Both the position numbers and the translations under genes were made by a program. A stretch of 51,621 bases of DNA, taken from assembly GCA_016868485.1 (NCBI GenBank), contig VGGT01000001.1, forward strand, positions 1-51,621, given 5' to 3'. This document shows positions 1-8,680 of this stretch, piece after piece. The notes under the pieces were generated by a model, which saw only the letters and a program-made list of their open reading frames with translations, was not told the origin of the DNA and made no database searches. The stretch is from Bacteroidota bacterium. GTDB lineage: Bacteria; Bacteroidota; Bacteroidia; UBA7662. Every line of letters begins with the position of its first letter. The stretch's first letter is position 1.

Positions 1-715
1 CACGCCCAGCCTCTACCACCACCACCGCATCGGCCATTCCGGCCACAATTCGGTTTCGTTTTGGGAAATTTTCGCGTTCTGGCGGGGTATCGAATGTGAA
101 TTCAGACAGCAATCCCCCATCTTCCAACATACGCTCGGCCAGTTGGCGATGCTGATGGGGGTATAATCGTCCCAATCCATGCCCTAAAACAGCTATGGTT
201 GGCAAGCGGTGACGAACAGCAGCCTCATGGGCGTGTCCATCGATCCCAAGGGCGAGTCCACTCAGCACCACCACATTCAAAGGAGCCAATTCCCGAATCA
301 GCTGCTCTGTGATTTGACGGCCATAAGCCGTGGCCGATCGGGTGCCAACAACGGCTAATACCCGTTTGGCGTTCAGTGGCAACCGTCCGAGTCCGAACAA
401 CAATAAGGGATGGTCGGGACACTGGCGCAGGCGAGCGGGGTATTCGGGGTCGTTGTACGGATATACCTTTGCGCCCATTTTCCATTGCCGATCAAGCATC
501 TGCTCCATGCGGCTAAAATCACTGAACGATCGTATCGCTGCTGCCGTTTTTTGTCCGACCCCCTCCACTGTATGTAAAAGCCGCCGCTCGCTTCCGAAAG
601 CCGCTTCAGCAGAGCCTAAGGTTTCAATTATTTTCCGCGCCAATATGCATCCTACGCCCTCAACCTCGAGAAGCGACAACAAGCACACGATTTCCCTTTG
701 TTGATTGGCGTTCAC
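1..715 (-). CDS. dprA: DNA processing protein DprA (5' part; 3' end outside window)
   Basis: DprA/Smf binds incoming single-stranded DNA and loads RecA during natural transformation. About 238 codons are visible, translated from the minus strand. The N-terminus has two helix-hairpin-helix-like stretches (EGVGCILARK near residue 17 and EGVGQKTAAA near residue 52). The Rossmann-type DprA core follows, with VVGTRSATAYGRQ, then VVLSGLALGIDGHAHEAA, then FPKRNRIVAGMADAVVVVEAGR, where the window ends. The start is inferred as GTG at 715: the frame has an upstream TAA at 725-727 and no nearby in-frame ATG. The gene is divergent from the TonB receptor at 846, with 130 bases between them. Family assignment is firm; the start codon is less certain. 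Confidence 0.93.
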   Translation of the reverse strand, partial: MNANQQREIVCLLSLLEVEGVGCILARKIIETLGSAEAAFGSERRLLHTVEGVGQKTAAAIRSFSDFSRMEQMLDRQWKMGAKVYPYNDPEYPARLRQCPDHPLLLFGLGRLPLNAKRVLAVVGTRSATAYGRQITEQLIRELAPLNVVVLSGLALGIDGHAHEAAVRHRLPTIAVLGHGLGRLYPHQHRQLAERMLEDGGLLSEFTFDTPPERENFPKRNRIVAGMADAVVVVEAGR

Positions 716-845
716 ATCGCTAAATTAGGACCTTTTAACCGCAGTCGTTTGCCCACAAAATCCATGTTTATTTTTTGTTATTCCCATGAAATCGGGTCTT
801 TAGTTGATCATATTACTTCGTAGTTAGCCCATATTTATTGTCTCG

Positions 846-3173
846 ATGAATCGTTTCCTTCTTAGTATACTCGTGCCGTTGCTGTGTTTGTTCGGCCTCC
901 TACCCGAGCACGCTCTTTCACAATGCGTTTTGAGTGGACAAATACGCGATGCCCAAACCAAGCAGACTCTTTGGGGCGTAGGGATTCAGTCGACCGATGG
1001 CAGCGGCATGATCAGCGATGCGGAAGGGAAATTCAGCTGGAAACGCGTACAGGATACAGCAACAACCTTAAAATTCACTTTTCTAGGCTATGAAACCCAG
1101 GAAATCAGGATTCAAAGGCCCTGTTCTGAGGGCAAACCACTTGACATTCAACTCAGGCCTAAAAATCAGGAGTTAAACCCTATTGTCGTGACAGCGGGTC
1201 GTATGGAGCAAGTGCTGAGTAGGGCTCAAATATCAACCGATGTCCTCCAAATCAAGGATCTGACGGCCAATAATTCTGTTACACCCGACGATGCGCTGAA
1301 CCGATCACCTGGCGTGCACGTTATCCGTGGCCAAATTTCCATTCGCGGAAGCAGTGGTTATACGCTTGGTGTGGGGAGTCGCGTCATGATGTTGCTCGAT
1401 GGCCTCCCTATGCTCACCGCGGAAAGCAGCGAAATTCTCTGGAATTTTTTACCCATCGAAAACACTGCTCAATTGGAGGTCATAAAGGGGCCGGGCTCAG
1501 CCCTATATGGGTCTGGCGCACTGGGTGGGGTTATCAACCTGAGAAGTGTGCTGCCTGGAGATCGTCCGGTTACGGAAATCACTGCATTTGGCGGTCGTTT
1601 TGATCGACCGCCGGGCTACCACAGCGACCCTTGGGCGGGTGGTCCTACACCGGGAAAAATGGGCATCAGCGTCTCGCACCGCCAGCGCTTTGGAAGAACA
1701 GGCGTAGTCGCATCCCTCAATGCGGTTTCCGATGATGGATACCGGGTTGGAGAACCCAGTCGCCGCATTCGAGGCACCCTGCATGTGCGTCAGACTTTAG
1801 GAAAGGGATGGTCGGCCGGACTTCATTTGAGTCAGCTCGCCGACTCCACCAGACTGTACACCTTTTGGGAAAGCGATACGAATGCATTTATGCCCTATCC
1901 GGGCAGTACTAACCCACAACTCAACCACCGAACCATGGTGGACCCTTATGTGGAATATGAAGGGAAACAGCTCAGCTTCAGCCTCAAAAATAGATTCTAT
2001 AGAAGCTACACCAATTACAATAATGAGGATTTTGGTTTGGGGTTGATGTATTACACCGAAGCACAAGCCCGGTATCGGCCCAGTGGAGGTCTTGGGCGTC
2101 ACTTAGCATGGACTGGTGGTTTGGTTCAGCAAACCGGACAAATCCGCAGTGATCGATTGTATGGCAACCAACAAACCGTAAACCGCTCGCTTTACGCGCA
2201 GGCTGATTGGCAGCAAGGCCGGTTGGAGGCCAGCTTGGGCGGACGAGGTGAGTGGTTTTTGGTGAACGGCAGCCAAAAGCTGTTTCAGCCGGTGGTCCGT
2301 GGTGGTCTGAACTTTGCATACAGCGCTATGGGCAACTTTCGGGCTTCTGCTGGTCAAGGATTCCGTAGCCCGTCTGTCGCCGAAATGTATTCGAACACTT
2401 TTGTAGGCACGGTGCGCTTAGCCAGTGACCCCAATTTAGGCGCCGAACTGAGCCGATCCATTGAACTGGGCATCCACCAGCGGGTCAATGTGGGAAAACT
2501 GCAGGCTTATGTTGATTTGGCTTGGTTTCAAACACGCTACGACAGCATGATTGAATACAGTTTTGGGGTTTATATTCCGCAGGTCTGGGACAGTCAGGAT
2601 TCCATTTGGCTGAGTGAAGGTAACTTGGGCGCCATCGCTCAAAAATATGCCCGCTTCCAGCCGGCCAATATTGTTGAGGCCCGAATCACGGGCTTGGAGG
2701 CCGTGGTGGGTGCCGTTGGACGATGGGGGCCTTGGGGCCTTCGCATGCAAGCGGGATACACCTATATCATGCCCTTGAACCTAAAGCCTTCCACGGATCC
2801 TCGGGCCGATACGAGCGGATTGTCGGTACTGGTTGACCTGCGCAAATACCTTAAATACAGATACCTTCATCTGCTGCGCACCGATTTGGCTGTTGAATGG
2901 AAATCGTGGTCGCTCGGGGTCAATACCCGCTACAACAGCGTTATCCTGAATATTGATGAGGACTTCTACCGTTTTATGCCGGGTCTGATCGACTACCGGA
3001 TCAGAAGCATAAAGGGTGACTTATTAACCGATCTTCGTTTCGGCAAACAGGTTTATGGCGACTGGCGGCTTAATCTGGTTATTCGGAATTTGGGCAACCG
3101 GAGCTGGATGCCCCTACCCGGTAACATTGGCGAACAACGTAACGTCATTCTGCAACTAACTGGCCGCATTTAG
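846..3173 (+). CDS. TonB-dependent outer membrane receptor
   Basis: Outer-membrane beta-barrel receptor of 775 aa, energised by TonB-ExbBD. The first ~25 residues are a signal peptide (hydrophobic SILVPLLCLFGLLP, then ALSQC). A carboxypeptidase-regulatory-like domain spans about residues 26-110 (SGQIRDAQTK ... FTFLGYETQEI). The plug follows (PIVVTAGRMEQV, then IKGPGSALYGSGALGGVINL near residue 220) and then the barrel to the C-terminus. It is the first of two tandem paralogues; the second starts 75 bases downstream. No SusD-like lipoprotein is adjacent, so a SusCD glycan transporter is unlikely. The fold resembles siderophore, vitamin or metal-complex receptors, but the substrate cannot be read from the sequence. 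Confidence 0.93.
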   Translation: MNRFLLSILVPLLCLFGLLPEHALSQCVLSGQIRDAQTKQTLWGVGIQSTDGSGMISDAEGKFSWKRVQDTATTLKFTFLGYETQEIRIQRPCSEGKPLDIQLRPKNQELNPIVVTAGRMEQVLSRAQISTDVLQIKDLTANNSVTPDDALNRSPGVHVIRGQISIRGSSGYTLGVGSRVMMLLDGLPMLTAESSEILWNFLPIENTAQLEVIKGPGSALYGSGALGGVINLRSVLPGDRPVTEITAFGGRFDRPPGYHSDPWAGGPTPGKMGISVSHRQRFGRTGVVASLNAVSDDGYRVGEPSRRIRGTLHVRQTLGKGWSAGLHLSQLADSTRLYTFWESDTNAFMPYPGSTNPQLNHRTMVDPYVEYEGKQLSFSLKNRFYRSYTNYNNEDFGLGLMYYTEAQARYRPSGGLGRHLAWTGGLVQQTGQIRSDRLYGNQQTVNRSLYAQADWQQGRLEASLGGRGEWFLVNGSQKLFQPVVRGGLNFAYSAMGNFRASAGQGFRSPSVAEMYSNTFVGTVRLASDPNLGAELSRSIELGIHQRVNVGKLQAYVDLAWFQTRYDSMIEYSFGVYIPQVWDSQDSIWLSEGNLGAIAQKYARFQPANIVEARITGLEAVVGAVGRWGPWGLRMQAGYTYIMPLNLKPSTDPRADTSGLSVLVDLRKYLKYRYLHLLRTDLAVEWKSWSLGVNTRYNSVILNIDEDFYRFMPGLIDYRIRSIKGDLLTDLRFGKQVYGDWRLNLVIRNLGNRSWMPLPGNIGEQRNVILQLTGRI

Positions 3174-3248
3174 AACATCCCCTGCTCACTAAATGACTCG
3201 ATTGCACCGAAAAAAACTCGTTTCAACCCAGACACACAATTGTATTGC

Positions 3249-5531
3249 ATGAAAAGTAAGCTATTTTCTTCAACCTCTACTCCGTTCTTCTTCGCTGTTG
3301 TTGTGCAGATTTGTGCCGCCCTTTCGGCTTGGTCGCAGGAGCCGTCTACCAGTCCACGCTATCGGGTGATCGGAACGGTTAGAGAAGAATCAGGACAAAA
3401 AGCCACTCTGGCTGGGGTTAACGTATGGGCGCAAGCGGTTGCACCGCTAGCCTCACTCGGCACCACCACAGATGCGCAAGGGCGCTACGAACTGATGCTG
3501 CCCAAGGGTAAGTACACCATTCGGTTTAGCTATGTAGGTTTTGAAAGCCAGACGTTGACCGGCGAGTTGACCCAAAACACCACCATCGACCTGTCTTTAC
3601 GCCCCTCGACCGACGAGCTTTCGGCTGTGGTGGTGACGGCGGGTCGGTTCGAGCAAAGAGCCGAAGAAGTGACGGTGAGCATGGAGGTCGTGCGCCCATC
3701 GGCCCTTCAACGCAATGCCATTACCCGATTCGATGATGCCCTCGACCGCGTTCCTGGCGTGCAAATGGTGAATGGTCAGTTGAATATTCGAGGAACCAGC
3801 GGCTTCAGCTACGGCGCGGGTAGTCGGGTTCAGGTTTTGGTCGACGATATGCCCTTGCTGGCTGGTGATGCGGGGGATGCAAAATGGAGTTTCATCCCCA
3901 TAGAGAACATTTCCCAAATTGAAGTGGTGAAAGGTGCGGCCTCGGCCCTCTACGGAAGCGCTGCTTTGGGGGGCATTGTGAACCTGCGCACAGCCTACCC
4001 CACTGAAACACCACGAACAGAGGCTCAATTATTCAGCTACCTCCATGATGCCCCAAGAGATTTCTTTAAAACTCCTTATCGGAGATCAGACGGACGAAAT
4101 CAATCGGGTTTTGGGCTATTGCACAGCCGCCAACTGGGTCGAAACGACCTCACAATTGGTGTATTTGCGGTAGATGATCAGGGTTACAGAATCGGTGAAT
4201 TTAGTCGACGTCTCCGCGGAAACATCAATTGGCGCCTTCGGCTGAGCGATCGGGTGAGTTTCAGCCTCAGTACAAACGCCATGACCGATACCTTCGGCAA
4301 TTTTTTCTTTTGGGAAAACGATACGCTTGCCTTCTTTCCAGCGCCAGGTACCAACGACACGCAACGTTCGAAGCGTTGGACCGTAGATCCTTGTCTGTAT
4401 ATTTATGGCACGAACGGACAAAAAACTACCCTGCGGAACCGTTATTACCTCACCGACAATAGGGGTGATAGCACGAGAAATACCCGTGGTGAGGTTTATT
4501 TCACCGAACTTCAACACCAACGCAGCCTGCGCCCAGGCCTTATGGCCACAGCCGGTCTACTTCATCAGTACAACTATGTGAACAGCGGGATTCTCTATGG
4601 TTTGCGCAGCAGTCGGAATTTAGCCGCCTATTTGCAGGCCGACCACAAAATCGGTCGTTTTAATTACTCGGTCGGCGTGCGCCTCGAACAGTTTGTCATC
4701 GATAGCGACCCTCCTCTGCGCTATCCAGTCGTTCGACTCGGACTCAATTATCAGGCCGCTTCCTATACATGGGTTCGCGCTTCTTTTGGCCAGGGTTTCC
4801 GAACGCCGTCTATTGCCGAGCGCTATGTGAGTGGTGTAGCCGGGCCGGTGCAGGTTTTTCCCAACCCGAGTCTTTCCACCGAAAAGGGCTGGAGCGCCGA
4901 AACCGGCATCAGGCAAATCTGGAAATGGGGGGCATTCACGGGAGTCACAGATCTTGCCTTGTTCTGGACCCAATACGACAAGATGATTGAGTTTCGGTTC
5001 GGATTTTTCCCCGAAGGTGCGGGTTTTCAGGCCCGCAATTTGGACAATCGATCCAGTATGATTCGTGGAATTGAATGGACCACCGGTGCCAGCGGGTCTT
5101 GGCGTACATTCAAAATCAATGGCCAGCTGGGTTACACCTACATCCAACCGATTGAATGGTATCAACCGGTTCCTGATCGCCCCGACATTCTATTGAAGGA
5201 AGATCTTAAGTACCGTACCCCCCATATTTTTCGTTCGGATGTGGAAATCAGGCGTGGACGGTTCAGCACAGGCTCCAACCTTCGTTTCAACAGTTTCATG
5301 ACCGCCATCGACGCGGAATTTGAAACCCTCATCGCTGGTGTGGCCCCCTTTCGCAGCAGGCGTGCAAGCGGGGATCTGATCATCGACCTCAGAGTGGGTT
5401 ATGACCTGCGGAGCGATTTAAACCTCAGCTTTTTGATTCGAAACGCGGGCAACCGCGATTATATGATCGTTCCAGGTAATATTGGACCTCCTCGAACTTG
5501 GGGCATCCAATTGCGCTACAACGGGTCCTGA
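3249..5531 (+). CDS. TonB-dependent outer membrane receptor (tandem paralogue)
   Basis: Second TonB-dependent receptor, about 760 aa, with the same architecture as its upstream neighbour. It has a signal peptide (hydrophobic stretch ending ALSAWSQ), a carboxypeptidase-regulatory-like domain (GVNVWAQAV ... IRFSYVGFESQTL), a plug (AVVVTAGRFEQRAEEV; VVKGAASALYGSAALGGIVNL) and a barrel. A TTG at 3240 would add three residues, but ATG at 3249 directly precedes a normal signal peptide and is preferred. The two receptors share the plug pattern GQ-x-x-IRG-x-SG ending GSRV and many barrel motifs, which indicates a tandem duplication. It ends only 7 bases from the lepB stop on the other strand, with no obvious terminator between them. 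Confidence 0.92.
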   Translation: MKSKLFSSTSTPFFFAVVVQICAALSAWSQEPSTSPRYRVIGTVREESGQKATLAGVNVWAQAVAPLASLGTTTDAQGRYELMLPKGKYTIRFSYVGFESQTLTGELTQNTTIDLSLRPSTDELSAVVVTAGRFEQRAEEVTVSMEVVRPSALQRNAITRFDDALDRVPGVQMVNGQLNIRGTSGFSYGAGSRVQVLVDDMPLLAGDAGDAKWSFIPIENISQIEVVKGAASALYGSAALGGIVNLRTAYPTETPRTEAQLFSYLHDAPRDFFKTPYRRSDGRNQSGFGLLHSRQLGRNDLTIGVFAVDDQGYRIGEFSRRLRGNINWRLRLSDRVSFSLSTNAMTDTFGNFFFWENDTLAFFPAPGTNDTQRSKRWTVDPCLYIYGTNGQKTTLRNRYYLTDNRGDSTRNTRGEVYFTELQHQRSLRPGLMATAGLLHQYNYVNSGILYGLRSSRNLAAYLQADHKIGRFNYSVGVRLEQFVIDSDPPLRYPVVRLGLNYQAASYTWVRASFGQGFRTPSIAERYVSGVAGPVQVFPNPSLSTEKGWSAETGIRQIWKWGAFTGVTDLALFWTQYDKMIEFRFGFFPEGAGFQARNLDNRSSMIRGIEWTTGASGSWRTFKINGQLGYTYIQPIEWYQPVPDRPDILLKEDLKYRTPHIFRSDVEIRRGRFSTGSNLRFNSFMTAIDAEFETLIAGVAPFRSRRASGDLIIDLRVGYDLRSDLNLSFLIRNAGNRDYMIVPGNIGPPRTWGIQLRYNGS

Positions 5532-5538
5532 ACCTTCA

Positions 5539-6675
5539 TTACTTGATGCTTCGGAACGTTCGGCTGAACCGAATTTTGTTGAATAGAGATTTGCTGTAAT
5601 CGAGACTGAGCCAAACAAAGACTGCCTTGCCCACCACGTGATCTTCGGGTACAAATCCCCAATACCGTGAGTCGAGGCTGTTGTGGCGGTTATCGCCCAT
5701 CATCCAGTAGTAGTCCATCTGAAAGGTGTATGCATCAGCGGGTTCATCGTTGATGTACACCTTATTGTCTTTTACTTCTAGCTTTTGCTTCTCATAAACC
5801 TCGATGGCCCTGCGGTAGATGTGTATATTGTGCATGTTTAAGGGCATACGCATGCCCTTTGCAGGAATAACAATGGGGCCATAGGAATCAAGATTCCAAG
5901 GATAATGCTCATGGTGGGGGAACACCTCTTCTGTGTACTCTCCCTGAGGCATGACATATGGCTCCAAAACGCGTACATTGGCAAATTGCTTCATCTTGTC
6001 GGCATTCTCCTCCGTGAGATTGAACATAAAATCGCCATGCGCTGAAAAAGCGCCTCCTTCCGTTACATCCATTTTTTCGAGTGTCTTCGGGTTGAAACCA
6101 CTGCCATCGGTTCTCACTACGAATCGATGTTGTAATCCAGCCGGCCGATCAATCGCCTGACCGTTGATGTAGACCATTCGGCTGCGAATGGCCAAGGTGT
6201 CGCCAGGGATTCCTACACAGCGCTTGATGTAATTGTCGCGTCGATCGACGGGGCGCCAATCTTCCACCGGATAATTGAACACAACCACATCATTGTTTTT
6301 GATGCTTCCGAAACCGGGCAATCTTCTGTATTTCCATTGAACACCGTCGACATATGACTTTATTTTCAACAAGGGTAGTGTATTGTGTGCCAAAGGGAAA
6401 GCGATGGGTGTCATCGGCATACGGGCTCCGTAGCTCATCTTGCTCACAAAAAGAAAATCGCCTACCATGAGGCTCTTCTCCATAGAGGGGGTGGGAATGG
6501 TGTAGGCCTCAACAGCAAAAGTACGGATCAGACCGGCAGCGATGAGTGCAAAAACAATCGCCTCAATCCACTCTCTGGTGGCCGATTTCTTCTTTGCCCC
6601 GGCCGAATTCTTCTTTGCCGTCGCCGATTTATTCTTTGCCTTGGATTGGCCAGATTGCCAAAATTTCAAATTCAT
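5539..6675 (-). CDS. lepB: Signal peptidase I
   Basis: Membrane serine protease (S26, 378 aa) that removes signal peptides from exported proteins. An N-terminal cytosolic Lys/Ala/Ser-rich segment (residues ~11-34) precedes one transmembrane helix (~37-52). The catalytic serine is S64 in PTPSMEKSL and the general base is K151 in DNYIKRCVGIPGDT. The C-terminal box MGDNRHNSLDSRYWG is present. The protein is longer than proteobacterial LepB because of insertions in the periplasmic domain, which is usual in Bacteroidota. The N-terminal segment is encoded by three 21-bp tandem repeats (6581-6643). It is convergent with the second TonB receptor and lies 36 bases downstream of the DUF2231-type gene on the same strand. 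Confidence 0.96.
   Translation of the reverse strand: MNLKFWQSGQSKAKNKSATAKKNSAGAKKKSATREWIEAIVFALIAAGLIRTFAVEAYTIPTPSMEKSLMVGDFLFVSKMSYGARMPMTPIAFPLAHNTLPLLKIKSYVDGVQWKYRRLPGFGSIKNNDVVVFNYPVEDWRPVDRRDNYIKRCVGIPGDTLAIRSRMVYINGQAIDRPAGLQHRFVVRTDGSGFNPKTLEKMDVTEGGAFSAHGDFMFNLTEENADKMKQFANVRVLEPYVMPQGEYTEEVFPHHEHYPWNLDSYGPIVIPAKGMRMPLNMHNIHIYRRAIEVYEKQKLEVKDNKVYINDEPADAYTFQMDYYWMMGDNRHNSLDSRYWGFVPEDHVVGKAVFVWLSLDYSKSLFNKIRFSRTFRSIK
6581..6643. repeat. 21-bp tandem repeat x3 inside lepB
   Basis: Three 21-bp units at 6581-6601, 6602-6622 and 6623-6643, each beginning gccga and containing ttctttgcc. They encode a seven-residue Lys/Ala/Ser repeat in the cytosolic N-terminus of signal peptidase I, ahead of the membrane helix. 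The period is a multiple of three, so copy changes keep the frame. Confidence 0.85.
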
Positions 6676-6711
6676 ATGTTTCGATTTAATGAACTGATAA
6701 ACGATACCGCT

Positions 6712-7188
6712 TTACATAGAAGAGGGCAGTGCGGTTGAATCCGGCTGAATAGGTAAAACCGGATGTTCAACCCCTACACCGTGTTCGTAGACCAATGAGC
6801 CTCCCAACCAACCCGTATAAAGCATCAGAACGGTTGCCAACAACATCACGCCAAAAAATATACTCAGTTCACGTTCCAGCATCGATTTTCTGCGCAACAC
6901 CCCCCACATAGCCAAAACAGGAAGCAGCCAAGCCTGAATATACCCCAAGGTCTCGTGCTGTTCGATGGCTTCATGGACTTCAGCGCGCAAATCACCCGCC
7001 GCATCCTCGGCCCAACCCCCGCTGAGCGCAGACAAGAGTGCGCCCAATGCAGCACCTACCAGCAGAAACCGGCTAAACAACAACAAAGAAGGATGTTTTC
7101 GCAACCAAAACAATAAGTGCGCCAATAGTGCCGACAACAAGAGGGCAATGGGGAAGTGCACGAAGAATGGATGGAGGCGAGCCAACAT
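6712..7188 (-). CDS. DUF2231-like membrane protein
   Basis: 158-aa integral membrane protein with about four hydrophobic helices. It starts MLARLHPFFVHFPIALLLSA and contains the HFPIAL, HE-x6-HETLGY and YTGWLGGSLVYEHGVGV patterns seen in DUF2231 proteins. These have been suggested to bind haem or metal through conserved histidines, but no function is established. Its start is one base from the end of the YbaB gene, so the two are probably cotranscribed; lepB follows 36 bases downstream. The family call rests on motifs read by eye. Confidence 0.7.
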   Translation of the reverse strand: MLARLHPFFVHFPIALLLSALLAHLLFWLRKHPSLLLFSRFLLVGAALGALLSALSGGWAEDAAGDLRAEVHEAIEQHETLGYIQAWLLPVLAMWGVLRRKSMLERELSIFFGVMLLATVLMLYTGWLGGSLVYEHGVGVEHPVLPIQPDSTALPSSM

Positions 7189-7189
7189 A

Positions 7190-7525
7190 TCAACCCATAA
7201 ATTTTGACAAATCGAGGCCGGGAATGTTGGGAATCAGACCTTCTGTGGCTTGCTTAAACTCTGATTTATAGGTTCGGTGGGCCTCCTTGAGTGCGTCGTT
7301 TACAGCCATCAATACGGCTGCCTCAAGTTCCGTTGCTGATAGTTTTTGATGGGCCTCTGGCGTAATCCGAACTTCCCGGATGTGTTTGTTGGCTGAGGAA
7401 ACAACGGTCACACCACCTTCAGCGGCTGAGGCGCTCACCGAGATCCCATCGCACTTGGTTTTGACGTCCTCGACCGCTTCTTTCAGCTTGCCAATTTTGT
7501 CCATCATTCCGAATAAGTCAAACAT
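7190..7525 (-). CDS. YbaB/EbfC family nucleoid-associated protein
   Basis: 111-aa YbaB/EbfC family protein, a small dimeric DNA-binding protein of the nucleoid. It starts MFDLFGMMDKIGKLKEAVED, then has the central beta-strand pattern GGVTVVSSANKHIREVRI and a C-terminal helix (VLMAVNDALKEAHRTYKSEF). Length fits the family (~100-110 aa). It leads a compact group YbaB - DUF2231 - lepB; the first two genes are separated by one base. An imperfect promoter box, TATATTTA, lies about 20 bases upstream of the ATG. No recF or dnaX, common neighbours elsewhere, is present. Confidence 0.9.
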   Translation of the reverse strand: MFDLFGMMDKIGKLKEAVEDVKTKCDGISVSASAAEGGVTVVSSANKHIREVRITPEAHQKLSATELEAAVLMAVNDALKEAHRTYKSEFKQATEGLIPNIPGLDLSKFMG

Positions 7526-7564
7526 AACGGTATTTTGCGTTAAATATAGCCAAAAACAAGTGGT

Positions 7565-8680
7565 TCACTGCTTGGAAACCGGCTTGGGCAGACCCCATCG
7601 ATCCGCCAATGCAAAAAGCTGATCAGAAACATGGGTCGTGAGGGGAATGCCTGTCGCCAACCTCAACTCATGTGCTTGTCGTTCGGGTTCACCCGGAACC
7701 AGCACGGGCTGGCTTTCATCGACCGGATCACAATCTTTAAAACGCTCAATCCATCGATCTATTGCCGTGAAGTACTGATCGGCACTGCGAAATGCATCGA
7801 TCCGCATGGCCCCAAAAATATGGCCGATTCCATGACCCGGCGGATTTTCTGGCATGGGCAAAAATGAAACAAACGGAGGTGCCCATGGCCCAAAACCTGC
7901 ACCAGATAGCACACCCGACAACAAATCAACCACGCTGCCTAAGGCATAGCCCTTGTGTCCAGCTTGCTTGCCCACGCTGCCCAAGGGAAGAAGACTCCCC
8001 CCCTCCCGAAGTATATGGGCTCGGGTTGAGATTTCACCCATTGAATCCACCGCCCAGCCCTCCGGAATGGGTTCACCTTTGCGCTCGGCTATTTCCAACT
8101 TACCATTAGCAGCAGCTGAGGTGGCTGTGTCTACCACTATGGCTGGATAACGACGCGCTGGAAATGCCCAACACATGGGATTGGTACCCAACATCCGCTC
8201 CCGTCCGCGGGTGGGCACAACGAGTGGACTTGCATTGGTCATGCTCCATCCGATCATATGATGGGGAAGGGCGCGCATGGCGTGATAGGCCGCGATTCCG
8301 TAGTGATTGGAATGGGATACCGTTACCACTGATGAGCCCACTTCTTCCGCCTTCTTGATGGCCAGGTCCATGGCCCATGGCGCTGATACGAGTCCCAACG
8401 CCCCCCCAGCATGAACGCCTGCGGTCGACGGGGTCTGGTGAACGATGGTCATCTCGGGTTGAACCGAAACACGGCCTGCTTCCCACAAACGGACATACCC
8501 GGGTAATCGCGCCACCCCATGCGAATCGACCCCGCGGAGGTCGGCGGCCAATAAAACGTCGGAAGCCTGCCGTGCGTCGTCGACAGGGCAACCCATTTTC
8601 AAGAAAACGGCCTCTGCAAACCTCCGAAGCTCCGACTCATCAAATAAAGTCACGAATGATTGGCCTGTTGTAGTGTTCAC
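7565..8680 (-). CDS. Ldh_2-family NAD(P)-dependent 2-hydroxy acid dehydrogenase
   Basis: 371-aa oxidoreductase of the malate / L-sulfolactate / ureidoglycolate dehydrogenase family (PF02615 type), unrelated to classical LDH. Hallmarks: LRGVDSHGVARLPGY (residues ~48-62), VSHSNHYGIAAYHA (H123, H126), GTNPMCWAFPA, VDTATSAAANGKLEIA and GHKGYALGSVVDLLSG. The substrate (malate, lactate, sulfolactate or another 2-hydroxy acid) cannot be settled from motifs. The frame is open further upstream, but GTG at 8680 is chosen because it overlaps the TGA of the LutA-like gene in a GTGA quartet, which implies translational coupling. It is the last gene of a three-gene unit with a transporter and a CCG protein. 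Confidence 0.88.
   Translation of the reverse strand: MNTTTGQSFVTLFDESELRRFAEAVFLKMGCPVDDARQASDVLLAADLRGVDSHGVARLPGYVRLWEAGRVSVQPEMTIVHQTPSTAGVHAGGALGLVSAPWAMDLAIKKAEEVGSSVVTVSHSNHYGIAAYHAMRALPHHMIGWSMTNASPLVVPTRGRERMLGTNPMCWAFPARRYPAIVVDTATSAAANGKLEIAERKGEPIPEGWAVDSMGEISTRAHILREGGSLLPLGSVGKQAGHKGYALGSVVDLLSGVLSGAGFGPWAPPFVSFLPMPENPPGHGIGHIFGAMRIDAFRSADQYFTAIDRWIERFKDCDPVDESQPVLVPGEPERQAHELRLATGIPLTTHVSDQLFALADRWGLPKPVSKQ

Noticed and set aside
330..704. Plus-strand ORF at the left edge
   Set aside because: Shadow of dprA; the minus strand carries clear DprA motifs over the same bases.
4620..5165. Long minus-strand ORF under the second TonB receptor
   Set aside because: No recognisable domain; the plus-strand frame is a clear receptor barrel.
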